Source of the DNA: Parietaria judaica | Taxonomy: Eukaryota > Streptophyta > Magnoliopsida > Rosales > Urticaceae | Reading direction: 5' to 3' | NCBI GenBank assembly: GCA_954871525.1 | Contig: OX940864.1 | Location: 2,226,001 to 2,290,000 of the forward strand | DNA length: 64,000 nt | In this document: positions 1-11,652 of the stretch, one piece after another | Layout of the letters: every line of letters begins with the position of its first letter | Position numbering within the stretch: position 1 is the first letter of the stretch | Program-made: the position numbers and the translations under genes | The notes under the pieces: generated by a model | The model's input: the letters and a program-made list of their open reading frames with translations, nothing else | What the model was told of the DNA's origin: nothing | The model's database searches: none

Positions 1-147
1 ATTAAAAAGATTTACCTTGACTAGCAAGCAACCCAAGAAACTAATTCGTAACAAAAATCAGTAGTTTACATATATATATATATATTATATATATATATAG
101 TGTATATATATAAATTATAATGATATAAAGTATAAACCCTAAACCCC

Positions 148-204
<57 letters not shown>

Positions 205-249
205 CCTGTTTTAATTAGGGCTGATCAGTCACCGAAGGCGATCGATATC
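1..249. repeat. TA and GA microsatellites upstream of the F-box gene
   Basis: Two TA-rich dinucleotide tracts (about 67-110 and 148-183) run into a GA tract (about 185-204) that ends some 45 bp before the F-box start codon. A telo-box-like AAACCCTAAACCC lies at about 134-146, between the two TA tracts. The GA tract is probably in the 5' leader. The TA tracts make a TATA box impossible to single out. Nothing else is visible here. Confidence 0.8.
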
Positions 250-1386
250 ATGGGCTCAACTCTACCTCTTGACGTTGTGATTGAGGAAATCCTGACACGA
301 TCCTCACCGGAGACGGTCGCGAAGCGATTCAACGAGGCTACGCAGACGTGGAGCTTTGGCGAGAAGTTTCGCCGGATAGGGAATTCTACAATATCTGGCT
401 TCCTCGTACTCTTCAGGGGCTTTTTCCGGCACATATTCTCCGTGAGCGAGCCCTCGAGAAACCTCTCTTTCGGCTTCCTTCCTTCGAGACCCGTCAAGAT
501 CGAAGCTGTCGCGAAGCAAGGGCTCGTTCTCTGCGGGTTCGAAGCCAACCGATGGCATCGTATGCCACGGTTCATTGTCTGCAAGCCAGCGACGAAGCAG
601 TGGCGGGTTATTCCAAAGCCGAAAACCCGGTACACGACGGAGAGAATTGCCATGACCGTTCTTTCCTCAAACCCTAACGAGCTCCGTTACAAGATCGTCC
701 GATTCTCCACGTCCATGTGCTCTGTTTTGTGTTCCAAGTCAAAGAATTACAGAATCTACCGGTGCGAGGTTTTCGATTCAGCCACCTGGTCGTGGCGGCT
801 TTTGCCGGAGGACATTAGGGTTCCGTCCCAGGAGTCTATTTTGTTCGAAGAACCGGTGGTTTCTGCGGCCGGGTTTGTCTACGCCCTAACGTCGGACCAT
901 AAAATTCTCGTCTTCGATTGGGAGAACGAGACCTGCCACGTGTCCACTTCATTGCCGGCCCCACTGAGTGAAGGCGAGCGCAAGTTGACGCTGCTCGATT
1001 GCGGAGGGAAGCTCGCTGCCAGTTTCATGGTGAAACCGGACACATGCATGGAGGTGTGGATGTCGGAGGGCAGCAGCAATGCTAGGGTTTGGAGCATGAG
1101 GAGTCGAGTGAACATCGAGTGCGTGAACAAGACGTGCGGTGTCCACTACGCCAGCGTATTGGCCATGGCATCAAACGACGTCGTCGTCTTGAGGACGTGT
1201 TCGGGCATCAAGTTCTTTCGGCTTGGAAGCGAAGATTCGTTGGATAACAAAGTGGTGAAGACGGTGGATTACCAGGAGACGAGTAAATATGATTTCTTTT
1301 GTATCGAATCCGACGAGCAAGTGATTAATCCAAGATTTTTGAAGATGAAAAAGACGGCACAAAAGCGGAGGAGAGGTTTGATATAG
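250..1386 (+). CDS. F-box protein with F-box-associated (kelch-like) C-terminal domain, single exon
   Basis: Intronless ORF of 378 aa. The N-terminus (residues about 4-40, LPLDVVIEEILTRSSPETVAKR...) has the shape of a plant F-box helix bundle. The rest follows the F-box-associated domain pattern: a GLVLCGFE block, 'FIVCKPATKQWRVIPKP', 'YRCEVFDSATWSWRLLPE', 'VVSAAGFVYALTSD' and 'ILVFDWENETCHV', typical of FBA/kelch beta-propeller repeats. By family knowledge such proteins are substrate adaptors of SCF (SKP1-cullin-F-box) ubiquitin ligases; the substrate cannot be read from the sequence. The C-terminus is basic (KKTAQKRRRG) and may act as a nuclear signal. The start at 250 is the first ATG after the GA-rich leader and sits directly before the F-box. 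The family is large and fast-evolving, so no ortholog is assigned. Confidence 0.85.
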   Translation: MGSTLPLDVVIEEILTRSSPETVAKRFNEATQTWSFGEKFRRIGNSTISGFLVLFRGFFRHIFSVSEPSRNLSFGFLPSRPVKIEAVAKQGLVLCGFEANRWHRMPRFIVCKPATKQWRVIPKPKTRYTTERIAMTVLSSNPNELRYKIVRFSTSMCSVLCSKSKNYRIYRCEVFDSATWSWRLLPEDIRVPSQESILFEEPVVSAAGFVYALTSDHKILVFDWENETCHVSTSLPAPLSEGERKLTLLDCGGKLAASFMVKPDTCMEVWMSEGSSNARVWSMRSRVNIECVNKTCGVHYASVLAMASNDVVVLRTCSGIKFFRLGSEDSLDNKVVKTVDYQETSKYDFFCIESDEQVINPRFLKMKKTAQKRRRGLI

Positions 1387-3835
1387 GACATGCAGTAATT
1401 AGGAGTTTAATCAATTAGTTTGTTATAATCTTCGTTTTCAATATGTGATTAATTATTGTGGAAATCGAATTACAAGAGTGTTTGGGTTGATACCAATTAG
1501 TTTAAATTTTCAATTTTTAAAATTCATGTGCAAACTAAGGTTTTTATTTTTATATAGTATACTTCAATATAGTGTGTGATTAATTAACAGTGGTGTTGGA
1601 TTGTGATTATTGGTAAATCATGTCAATGTATCAATTCGATTTTAGCGCCCATGGATCGCCCGTTTTTTTATTTTGTATTTTAAGCAGAAAATTTCAAAAA
1701 GTGAACTATAGTTACCGAAACCGCCATCAAGTATATATAAAGTAGGCGATTTGGCTTTCGAGATTCGGAAAATGAACATTTTAAGCTTCATTGTAGATTG
1801 GGAACATTTGCACGAGCACTCCACGCGAAATTTGACGGTTTACGAACCACAATCCCTTAATAATCTAATCTTTTTGGATTCTTAAGAAAGTGGGACGTTT
1901 TTTATTTTATTTATGCAGGCGCCTGTGAAGATCGAGGGTCTGTTGTTGGACAAATTCCTTCGGCTCTACGGCCTAGCGGCTTGTGGGCCGGCCCACTGGA
2001 CACCTCTGCTTGAAACGGAAAGCGATCCAAATGTACTAAAGGGTGAGAGATAGGTATAGGATCAGCTCTCACTAGCACGAAGCGTTGTCGTTTCATACAA
2101 AATTGACATCAATTTCTATTCAGGCATGTCATGGTTGAGCTTAATCCAATAAAAAAAGAAATGTACAATAGTTATATGTATAATGTAATGTATAATTATT
2201 TAATTTAATTAAATGATTCAAGAGGTAGATAAGGGAACCAATCATGTGAAAATATAATTTTGCTTTTTGCAAATCGTAACCAATCATGTGAATTTTTCAC
2301 TACTTTTGCTAATCACGTGGTATGAAAAAAGTCGTTTTTGCTTGGAGAAAGAGATCTTATGATATTATTAACACTAAGTTTATGTTGATTACCTTCAATT
2401 TAAACGTAAAGGTAGCTATTAAACCCGATGAAAGTCGAATCCCAGTCCAATTTCGGATTAAAACCAAAGCCTCTTTTTAAAAGAAACCGGTTCTGATTCT
2501 ACGATAACGATTTATAAACCGAGAACTAGAAACAAAGCAAACCAATCTTACTTCCAACCCAATTTGATATTTTTACATAATTATTCTATGATATTTCTAA
2601 CGTTTATGATTCTAACATAAACTTAAACAAATTTAAATTAATTTCAAAATTCTATTCAAAACTCGAACCGGCCCATTTTTTGACCTGATACCGTCTTAGT
2701 TACAGCCAATGTCCAGATTTTAGCCTTTTTTAAGATGAGCCAGCCTTTCCAAAACCCGGACAGACCGGATCCCAGAAGGCTGCTAAAACCCCGGTCTCGG
2801 GTATCCAAAAATAATATTAAAAAATAAAAAGGCATGAAAGGGTGAAATGATTGAAGACATGTTAAAAGTGGACATAAAAATAGATATCGATGGCAATTCT
2901 AGACTAAGGACACCACTTCTCTCCCATTGGTTAGCATGAATCAATATAACAAAAAGAATCTAAAACGCCAAGTATATTTACAAACAAGACCTCCTTCAAA
3001 GAATTTTTTATTTTTCTCAACCTTTGACTATTTACGCCCTTTGTGCTTCCGTATCCGACCACCGCCGCCGCCTTTTCCCCGACCCAACAATGGAGAGAAG
3101 GGCAGAAAGCTAATAATAATATGTGACAGGTATGCTTCAGTGGCAGAGCGTCTCGCCGTAGTTCACCCACTGGACGAAGCTATCGGGATAATCCTCTGCC
3201 ACGTTCGAACTCCCGCCGGAACCCAAGTGCACTTCCGTTTCTGAGCGCTCTCTCTCCTGTTACATTAATGCAAAATATGAAGGGTTTTGTTTATAGAAAT
3301 AGTCCGACGAGAAGATAACTTTGAGATGTGGGATTAAGAACGATAAACCGTCACTTATACTTCCTAGTTAATAGTATTTTCGCTAATTTTTCCTCAGGTT
3401 CCGGTAGCATTTTTGGAAAATTTGGTTTTTTCGGGGACTGGTATTTGGTACCAGGACAGGTAAAAACCATATTTAAATCGGGATTCAACCGACTGTAAAC
3501 TGGATAATATCCATTTGAAACGAGATTTTACTGGCTTTTATGAGAAAAAAATATATTAGTATAGTAAATCAAAAGAAACAATAAACCAGGATTGGGAATT
3601 TTCCAGTCCCGATTTGCCTTGGGAGTAATAGATGTGCGTAATAATTCTTGAAACCATTCCCAGTCCCAGTTCTCAAAACCGGTATACAAAATCGTGACCC
3701 GGTAATAAAGTTCACCTCCAAACACAATGCATAACAAGTTTAAAATGTGAAGAATTATTTTCCTTAAAAAAAAAGGAAAATCAACACAATATGGTTTACA
3801 GTAAATAAGAAATTACCTCACTTAAAATAGAAAAA
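1387..3835. other. Intergenic, degenerate repeats, no supported gene
   Basis: Between the 3' ends of the F-box gene and the convergent SAC gene. About 2400-2820 and 3398-3740 hold CC/GG-rich degenerate repeat sequence (recurrent cccagtcc, accggt, gataccagt words) resembling segments near 24.65, 25.45 and 45.3 kb in this window. Short open frames near 1911-2096 and 2927-3244 lack any recognisable domain. A SINE-like block is listed separately. Confidence 0.6.
3128..3245 (+). mobile_element. Possible tRNA-derived SINE fragment
   Basis: An A-box-like word (TGCTTCAGTGG, about 3133) is followed some 70 bp later by a B-box-like word (GTTCGAACTCCC, about 3204). This resembles the internal polymerase III promoter of tRNA-derived SINEs. 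The A-to-B spacing is longer than usual and I see neither a tail nor a target-site duplication, so the call is tentative. Confidence 0.3.
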
Positions 3836-6800
3836 TCAAAGCGGAGGTATATTAAAATGACTGACCTTGGAGGTGGAACCGCATTCGCTCGTGGAAGGAG
3901 TAGATTCGCCCATTATTCCGTTGACTACACTCTCCGATGAAAGTCCCTCCATGGGCGAGTTCGACGACCTATACATGTCAACAACTCAAATTGATTATTC
4001 GATTTCTAGTGGGTTTATTTTCTACAATCCAACAATAATAGAAAAATACCTCTCATACGGCTCTTCCTCGCATGATTTATCAGAAGAGGAAAGCCAGTCC
4101 AAATCCAGAAAATTGGAGTAGTTGAACATATCTCCGTGCTCGGAAAAAATGTTGATATGCTCGCCTTCGTGGTCACGCTCTCTTTTAATATCCCCAAAAA
4201 GCTGCCTACAAGGCATCAAAGGCGTATACCTACAGAAGACAGAAAAGAATTTACTTACAGTTAAGTATCGGAATTCAATATTAATTCGGTTTAATGTTTT
4301 TATCGGAGATAACAACTAATAAATCAAACCTTGAAAAAGTGATGTCACTCTCACACGTCGATATTTCGGGAGATGATTCACTAAGAACCTTCTTATCTTG
4401 TGATTCACTACACAAAATTGCGTTTGGATAGTTCTGTTGCTTGCCGTTTGTGGCCGAGGTGGGCGAACTGCATTCTTGAAGGATGTTTCCGTCTGATAAC
4501 GACCTCTTGAAAATAGCCCTATAGCACAAGCGGAAAATTCCAAAAATGCATGTTAGTGAAATTAGACAATTAATACAAGCTAGTGCAAAAAGAATTCCTT
4601 GGTCAACAGGATGAGAGGAAAACACGAAGAGTTTTTTTTGCACTAACACCCCCATTTTGTTTGGGTAGTGCACAAATAACCCTTGATCTCATTTTTTTGT
4701 CCGTTCGGCTTCGTTAAATTTAAACAGAATCGACATCGTTTGCATATTTTTTGGGGTATTTATAAATTTTTGGCCGTAATACCTTTGCCACAATCTCAAT
4801 GTAGTTACAAACATGTGACGATGATTCCATTAAAATTAAACGGAAATAAACGAGGAGATGATAACTCCTGCGAGAAAGACCCATATGAGGCGGTAAATGT
4901 GCACCAAAAAAATTTATCATGGGGTATTTGCGCACTTCTTAACAAGGGGTATTTGTGCAAATAACATTCATAAGAAACTTATTTTGAATCCAGGCCATCA
5001 CAATATAGAATATTGAGAACCAAGCATAAATATCAATCTAAAAGAAACTCTATAGGCACTGATGACCAAGAAGGCGTGTATTGCAAAGATGAGTTGAAAG
5101 AAAGTAAGCGATTAATCCTTTTCTGGTTGAAACTATAACGGGTTAAATAAGAAAAAATACCGTCCATCTTCGTCCTTGTCTCTCCCAGAATCATAATGCT
5201 GATCTGAATTCAATTCCCAGAGGGCCGGTTTACCCTGCTGGGGTTGAAAATGTCCAAGGAATCTGCTCAAGATTTAAGGACCAATGAAAAAAATTAGAAT
5301 TCAAAACAAATCTAATCCAGCAAAGTGTGGATGGCCATACCAACCAAAAGAAACAAGTCAATCATCTAAAAAGTGAATATATCATTTTGGGGTTGAGACA
5401 ACAAACTTAATGTTAAGACCCGAAACTTAGTAGTAATTAAATTACTATTTTGTTTAATATATTAAGTATTAGAGTTATTAGTTGGAAATAAGGGGCGGAA
5501 AAAACTAAATCTTCCGGTTAAATGGTGCCTAAGGCCTTGTACATTTATGATCTATTTTTTCCGTTAGTCTCGAGACATCTTTTGAAGAGCTTTTCCGTGT
5601 TCTCAAAAGGATTGGTCCTTTCTTTAACGTTAATTTGGATAAATTTCCAGTAATCTTCGTCTTGGTGATTATTGATTCGCTTACATGTTCTTGGTTTTTT
5701 TTTACATTAAGTTTTGGTACCGGGTCCTATCACCTAACTGAAACATAAAAGATTACATAGCATATTCTCCGTGACTCATTCTAAAACACAGCAATCGCAT
5801 TCTCTGGCTATTTGCTCCAAGAGCACTCGATTTGAACAAAAAAATCTTACAAACATAAAATATTATATAAAATTGATGAGGACTCAATGCTAACTTACAC
5901 ATTAATGGCATCTTGCTTCTGCGCATCCATGTATGCATTGCTGTAATACCGTTGTAAAGTTCTGAAGAATTCCTGGGATTGCGTTGCGGCGCTCCATTGA
6001 CCCCTTCTTGCAGAAAATATCTATAAACATGTCCAATTATTTATAATCCAAAATCAAAATAACTCCTCCAAAATCACAATATAACATTAAAGCCAAATTA
6101 ATATATTGAAAAAGTAAAATACTGAAAGTATCGGTAAGAAATTGATTACTTGGTCAAAGAATCAAATTTTTCGGATTCCGGTATAAAACTTTTACCCCGA
6201 GACTCATGATAAACATACCTTGTTGTGAGCTGCCGAGCCACCATATTGGTGTGCCAATGTGTCTCCCATTCTCTCGTAAAAGCACATTAAATCATCAGCC
6301 AAAGGATCGTCAATGTCTAATCGTGGTTCATCTATGAGGCCCAGAGTGTGAAGTTGGTGCCCCATTGCAGCCAAACCGTATGCGTACTGAGCCACATTTG
6401 TGCGATCAAGGCAATCTATGCAGTTTGTTCTGAGCACTCCATTTTGGAACATTACCCGCTTCAAAACGTTATTTCCACTCACATTGTTGTTGTTATCCCC
6501 ATCAACATTCTCCTCAAAGTTTTCGCCATTCGGAAAATGATTTTGTGGGGGAAATTGACCATTGTTTATACTCCTGCAACACATCCATTTAACATGAATA
6601 ATTACTACCACGCATAATACTATATAGAATGGATACGTAGTCAAATCAAAATTAATTAATTCTTATTTTAAGTTAATTATGTTTCTTCTATTCAGACGTA
6701 CAACCTCATCAAAATTTAAATATACAATCGTTCTCCGTCAAAATAATTTTATAGCCCCCAATCAATCCATTTAGAAAATCTTTCATCAATGAGCTGAACA

Positions 6801-9744
6801 ATTCTTCTTGAAGTGAAACATTATAATCATCATTTTTTTGTAATCCAAATGAGCTGAACAGACTTACTCAGAGTAGCTAAGCGAGAACTCAGGTGCCAAA
6901 GCCGGTTCAACTTGGCAATAGAAGAAACCTGTCAGTGTCAATGCATAGTAAGCTACCTTTCCAAGAAGTAGCAAGGCATGTACAGCTTTTCTGTAAAAGG
7001 AAAAGACGACGAAGTCCTTTAGCACGATTAAACATCATATAGCCATCGCATAAAGAAAAAAGTTAGAAGATGTTAACTGAAGATACCTCCTAGAAAGCTT
7101 GTTTAGGTCCCAATGAAGGAATCTAAGACGGTTCTCTTCAGACATATCCTTGTTGATTACTTCAATTGCATTAGCAAACTCTGTTCGAAGTATGGACTCT
7201 CGAGGCCTCTTCTCTTGCGTCTATCAAACACCAAATAAAAAAACGATAATCAATACAAAATAATAGACTTCCAATATGTCGAAAGGCACTAAACAAATTA
7301 AATAATCAACCGTATAAGTGTAAATTTATTAAGTGTAATTTTTTTTTTATACATAGTACCCAATTATCAAAGGCAAAAGGAATCAATAATTTTCCAACAA
7401 TGAGCTTACCTTAATCAAATTTAAAATAATTATGGGGTTCCCATATCTTGTAGCAAGATTCTCGAAATGAAGTCTAGTGGCTTGATAATTCTGGTCCTTC
7501 TTTGACACTGGAAAAAGACCCAGCTCAGTTTGTAAAATCCACAAAATAACAGAAATACGAGTAAATTTCTTTAAGCACTTACATATGATATCTGGTTTTA
7601 TATTCAGACGTGATGTTTCTTGTGACCAGAAAAGAGGGATTGATCCCCTGTTCTGCACGACTGAACTGATTTGCAAGGGACATCCATCCGGAACAGCCTC
7701 GAATATGATTTGCTCGGTCTCAACATCGTTAGCCACTCTACCCTTTTCATTCACACCTCTTTTTAAATACCTATATGACAAGAAACAACAATGTACTAAA
7801 TTATTGAACCACATCAGTAAGTGTTCAGTACAAAAAGAAACAATCTGACTTTGATTTCAAATTATATATTTGTCGGAACCAAAGCACATTACTAGTAATG
7901 GGGATAAATTAAGCATCTGTTACTCACCTTGTACCAGCATAATGACGTGAACGTCTTGCAATAAGGGTCAATTTGACATCACGTCCGGAGACACAGAGGC
8001 TGGCCTATACTCATGGGGAAAAAAAAAACAAATGAAAATTTGCAAGAAAATATACATGAAAACTCTATCACGAGGAAATTGTCTTAGGAAAAACAAATAA
8101 GACCATATCTGATCCAGCTAGAGAATGGTCAAGAGAATCTTGTCATAGATACAAGAGAATTTCAAAAACATTGTTACCGAATTCAAAAACAACAAAAAAA
8201 TATTGAATCTATAACATCCATCGCCTTCAATAATAATAATAATTAATATATATATATATATATGTGTGTGCCTGTATATAAACTGTTTTTCGATGTCTTA
8301 AAAGTCTTACCAGACCGTAAACAAGCTGATAAATTCGAAAGTCAGGAACCTAAATCCACATTACTAAGTAGAAGAAATAACCTTTATTCAATACATATTA
8401 CACTGGAGGAGGTGATATTAAATTTGTCCAAGATATCAAATTTTATAAAATTACTTTGCCCTAAAAGCTAAACTAAATTACAACAGAAATTCTACCAATC
8501 AAATTTAACGAGCATCTACAGTAATATAACTAAAGAAAAATTTGTGCTGACCTGTTTAAAAAATCCATATACTAGTGCAACAGTCCAAACCGAATTCTGA
8601 AGGTGATTCCGTATCCCGCGAGTTAAGAACTCATTCCAGACAAACATCGTTTCATATAGCACATGTCCTGTCTCTTTATTGCACATGTTCTTTTGAAGAC
8701 TACGCATTACATGATATGAATAGCTGAAAAAGAAGTCCTTCGAAAGGTCCACCGTACATAGGAGCTTCTTGTATCTAAAACATCAACAAACAAATAAAAA
8801 TTAGCCACCCAAGAATTAGGGCATAACCAGGTACTATCTCATGAAGAGTCGACCATCACCTGTTCTCGTTCTTAGAATTTTCGAGAGTGGAATGAACAGA
8901 AGAAGAATTTGAAAGAGGAATCATTTCACTCTTGGAGATGCCATAAACTGCGTGACCCCCAATTTCACCAATCAGTCTTCTTTTCGTTATGAGCAGCATG
9001 TAATACGGGCCCAAGAATTTAACGAACCCTGATCAAAAAAAGAAAAACAGAATCACTCTCTGCAAATTTTCGAACAGCACACCAATCATTCAAGAATATG
9101 AGCACAAAAATCAACATACCAACAATCCCATAACATGTAGTGATGAACTTGAGCCCACCCGTCGACTTGTTTCCTTCGTGTATCCGCCTCAAGAGATCCG
9201 AGCACTCCCTTTCCGTATACGTGGTGGGATCTTCCCGAATGTTTAGCTCAACCGGATCCTGCCGATCAAGCTTCAGCACTCTCCAATATGTTCTACTCTT
9301 ATCTCTTCCAATCATGTAAAATTTCTGCATAAAATACGAAAAACCGAACATCATCAAAGAGCAAAAACCTCGAAAAATCTACATAACCGGGAAAGGGAAA
9401 ACAGATGGAGATCTAATGCTATAAAACCGAGCACACAGTAACAAGCAATACACTGATTACACCAACACAAGATTGAGAATTCAGCATATGTATCAACCTT
9501 AAGACATTCTACACAGTATGAATTGATTAGCTATAGCTCACGATAAACAAAAAAAAAAAAAAAACCAACAAATTGAGTAGATCCTCTCTGAAATCAAAAG
9601 ATTGAAGAATTGAAAACGAAGTGCAAAGAGAATTCTCACAGATCGAGTCTCGTAGAGCCTGAATTTCTGCATATAGGCGTGGTCCGGCGGAGGAAGACGA
9701 TCCTCCGAGTGATCAGACTGATTCTCGTTCTCCGAGGACGCCAT
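3836..9744 (-). CDS. SAC-domain phosphoinositide phosphatase (plant SAC2-SAC5 type)
   Basis: Hand model of 15 exons, all with GT..AG introns: complement of 3836-3968, 4050-4229, 4330-4518, 5161-5262, 5899-6020, 6219-6573, 6868-6990, 7087-7220, 7410-7507, 7583-7770, 7928-8004, 8552-8774, 8860-9028, 9120-9324 and 9640-9744. The frame stays open for 800 codons, close to the roughly 790-830 aa of Arabidopsis SAC2-SAC5. The catalytic CX5R(T/S) motif is intact: RTNCIDCLDRTN with Cys at about residue 492. N-terminal SAC blocks are present (FYMIGRDKSRTYWRVLKLDR, FVKFLGPYYMLLITKRR), as is the plant-type C-terminal tail (NYSNFLDLDWLSSSDKSCEEE). By family knowledge these enzymes dephosphorylate PI(3,5)P2 and the plant members act at the vacuole membrane. 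The last exon is the least certain: a donor-like GTCAGT lies 30 bp before the stop used, so a further 3' exon is possible. The start MASSENENQSDHSEDRLPPPD is the first ATG after a GA-rich leader. Confidence 0.9.
4637..4961. mobile_element. MITE-like element in an intron of the SAC gene
   Basis: A roughly 325-bp block in the intron between 4519 and 5160 is bounded by inverted ends that both begin TTTGCAC. An inner pair, TGCACAAATAACCCTTG (4669-4685) and its imperfect complement (4945-4961), extends the inverted repeat. No clear target-site duplication was found and the superfamily is not assigned. Confidence 0.5.
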
Positions 9745-10230
9745 ATCCGATTCAGATCCCCCCGAGCCTCAGGCCCAGGGACAATCTCAGCAGAGCATAC
9801 ACAACACTATTCACAACCTATACACACACATACACTCATACAGCACAAACACGCAACGAAAGCAAAATCTCTCATTCGCAGCTGAATCCGCAGTCGAATT
9901 CCGCAACGCAGCAGTTGGGCTGCTTCAGATACAACATCTCCCGATCAAATCCTCACTCGGAGACTCTCCGCAGCCATGGATCGCGAATCCTCCGGAGATC
10001 GAAGTGCAATAACAAACAAATAGATAGATACACAGAGACACACAGACACACACACCTATACGTACACAGCTACAGGTACATGAACACGAGCTATATACGC
10101 GGGCACACACAGAGGGAGAGAGAGAGACGTGGGGCTTCGGAAATGGAAGCTTTAGGAGAAAGGGAAAAGATACGAGGAGAGAAGATCGAGCAGATAATCA
10201 AGCTATGGCAGATTCGAGAGAGAAAACCAG

Positions 10231-10271
<41 letters not shown>

Positions 10272-10420
10272 AAGCTCAAATAATTGAGGATGGCTAAAAT
10301 CGTAATTTTCGCGTATTTGGGTGTTTTGTTAGGAGAGAAGAGAGAGAGAGAAGTCAGATCCAGAGGAAGAAGAAGAGAACTAATCAAAGCCACATCTCTG
10401 GTGACCGCTACATCCACACG
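9745..10420 (-). promoter_or_regulatory. Upstream/leader region of the SAC gene with CA- and GA-rich tracts
   Basis: Read on the minus strand this is the region 5' of the SAC start. It holds CA/TG-rich tracts (about 9820-9850 and 10030-10120) and long GA (CT on the minus strand) tracts, the purest at about 10233-10262. CT-rich leaders are common just upstream of plant start codons. The apparent long open frames here are products of these simple repeats. No definite TATA box was identified. Confidence 0.5.
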
Positions 10421-11626
10421 TTATTTAATTAAATTTAAATTATATTCTTTATTTATTCTTTATTATGCAAATAAAATCTTTAGGTGAAAATTAATAATAA
10501 TAATTAAGCGTCGATTTAATTGAGAGGCGGCGGCGGGCCGCCGGGACCGGCGGTTTCTACTTTCTGGTCTTTTCCGATAGGAAATTTCGGCTACGAGAAG
10601 TTCAATTTTGAAAATCGTGAATGGCGAGGGAGGGAGCTCCGTGATTCGGTCTACGTACGTAGATTTTGCTTCAAATTGGATATTTAGGTATTGGCATACG
10701 TCTATAAGAGCGGTAGAAGTACATAAGTTATAGTCGACTCCATCGGCGAGCAATATATACATCCAAGCTCACTATAAATGTAGTTCTGTTCAATTTTAAA
10801 AAAATATATATATTAGTAGAGTAGAGATTTTAACAATAATTAAAAAATATATCGAGGTAATACATGTCCCTCTATCAACGTTTTTTTAACAAATATTGGG
10901 GATCCATTAAAAAATAACAAACACTGAATGAAAGAAGTTACGATTTTACTAAACTTAAATAGTACGAGACTGTGAATATTCGCACTCTCGATTTATTATA
11001 ATTTAGATACTTTTATCGTTACTTTTTTAATAATACTACTTCCTTGCTATATATATTCTGTCATTTCATTGTGGTGAAAATTTATTTTCTGACTTTTTGG
11101 CGTCTAATTAATTAGATTCCAGCCGACAAAAATACTTTTATTGCGTTTTTTAATCCAAGAAAATTGGAAGTCTTAATTTTGCCCAAAAACGAGTATTGTC
11201 AGTCCGAAATTGTTGCTTTCATCCACAAATTCTGTCCAATTTGTTTTTTACCTCTTTAGGCAATATTAAAAAAATCAATTTTGTTATATATGTCATAAAA
11301 CTATAATGGAAAAATTATTTAAATAAAAGAAAGTGAGAAAGCAAAATTAAACAATAGCTAAGTTATAATTGATCATAAAATCTTAATTAAAATAAAACTT
11401 AAATCCGAGATATGCGTACTACGTAAATAAGTCTTTCAACATACTCGTTTGATCACTATGTTTGTACTATAATTTTTTTTTTTAAAATCTAATAAATAAT
11501 ACGCAGAATAAAACTGAAAAACTGGTAAGACTAGCAAAACGGAATTGAATCACAAATTCTAACAGATTTTATCAAATACAAGTTAGGGAATATATTTTTC
11601 TATTTTCTATATATAAAAAAATATAA

Positions 11627-11652
11627 GAGTCCGAAGTCTGAACTTCGGACTC
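11627..11652. repeat. Perfect 11-bp inverted repeat (hairpin)
   Basis: GAGTCCGAAGT and its exact reverse complement ACTTCGGACTC are separated by only CTGA. It is a stable GC-containing stem in strongly AT-rich DNA, not attached to any gene I can see. Confidence 0.85.

Noticed and set aside
2927..3244. 105-codon plus-strand open frame
   Set aside because: No domain, biased composition, and its 3' half overlaps a SINE-like A/B-box block.
3867..4121. 84-codon plus-strand open frame at the 3' end of the SAC gene
   Set aside because: Antisense to SAC exons 14 and 15, whose minus-strand frame matches the plant SAC C-terminal tail.
9915..10417. Open frames of 108-122 codons on both strands upstream of the SAC gene
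   Set aside because: They consist largely of Arg-Glu or Ser-Leu runs from GA/CT repeats and have no recognisable domain.
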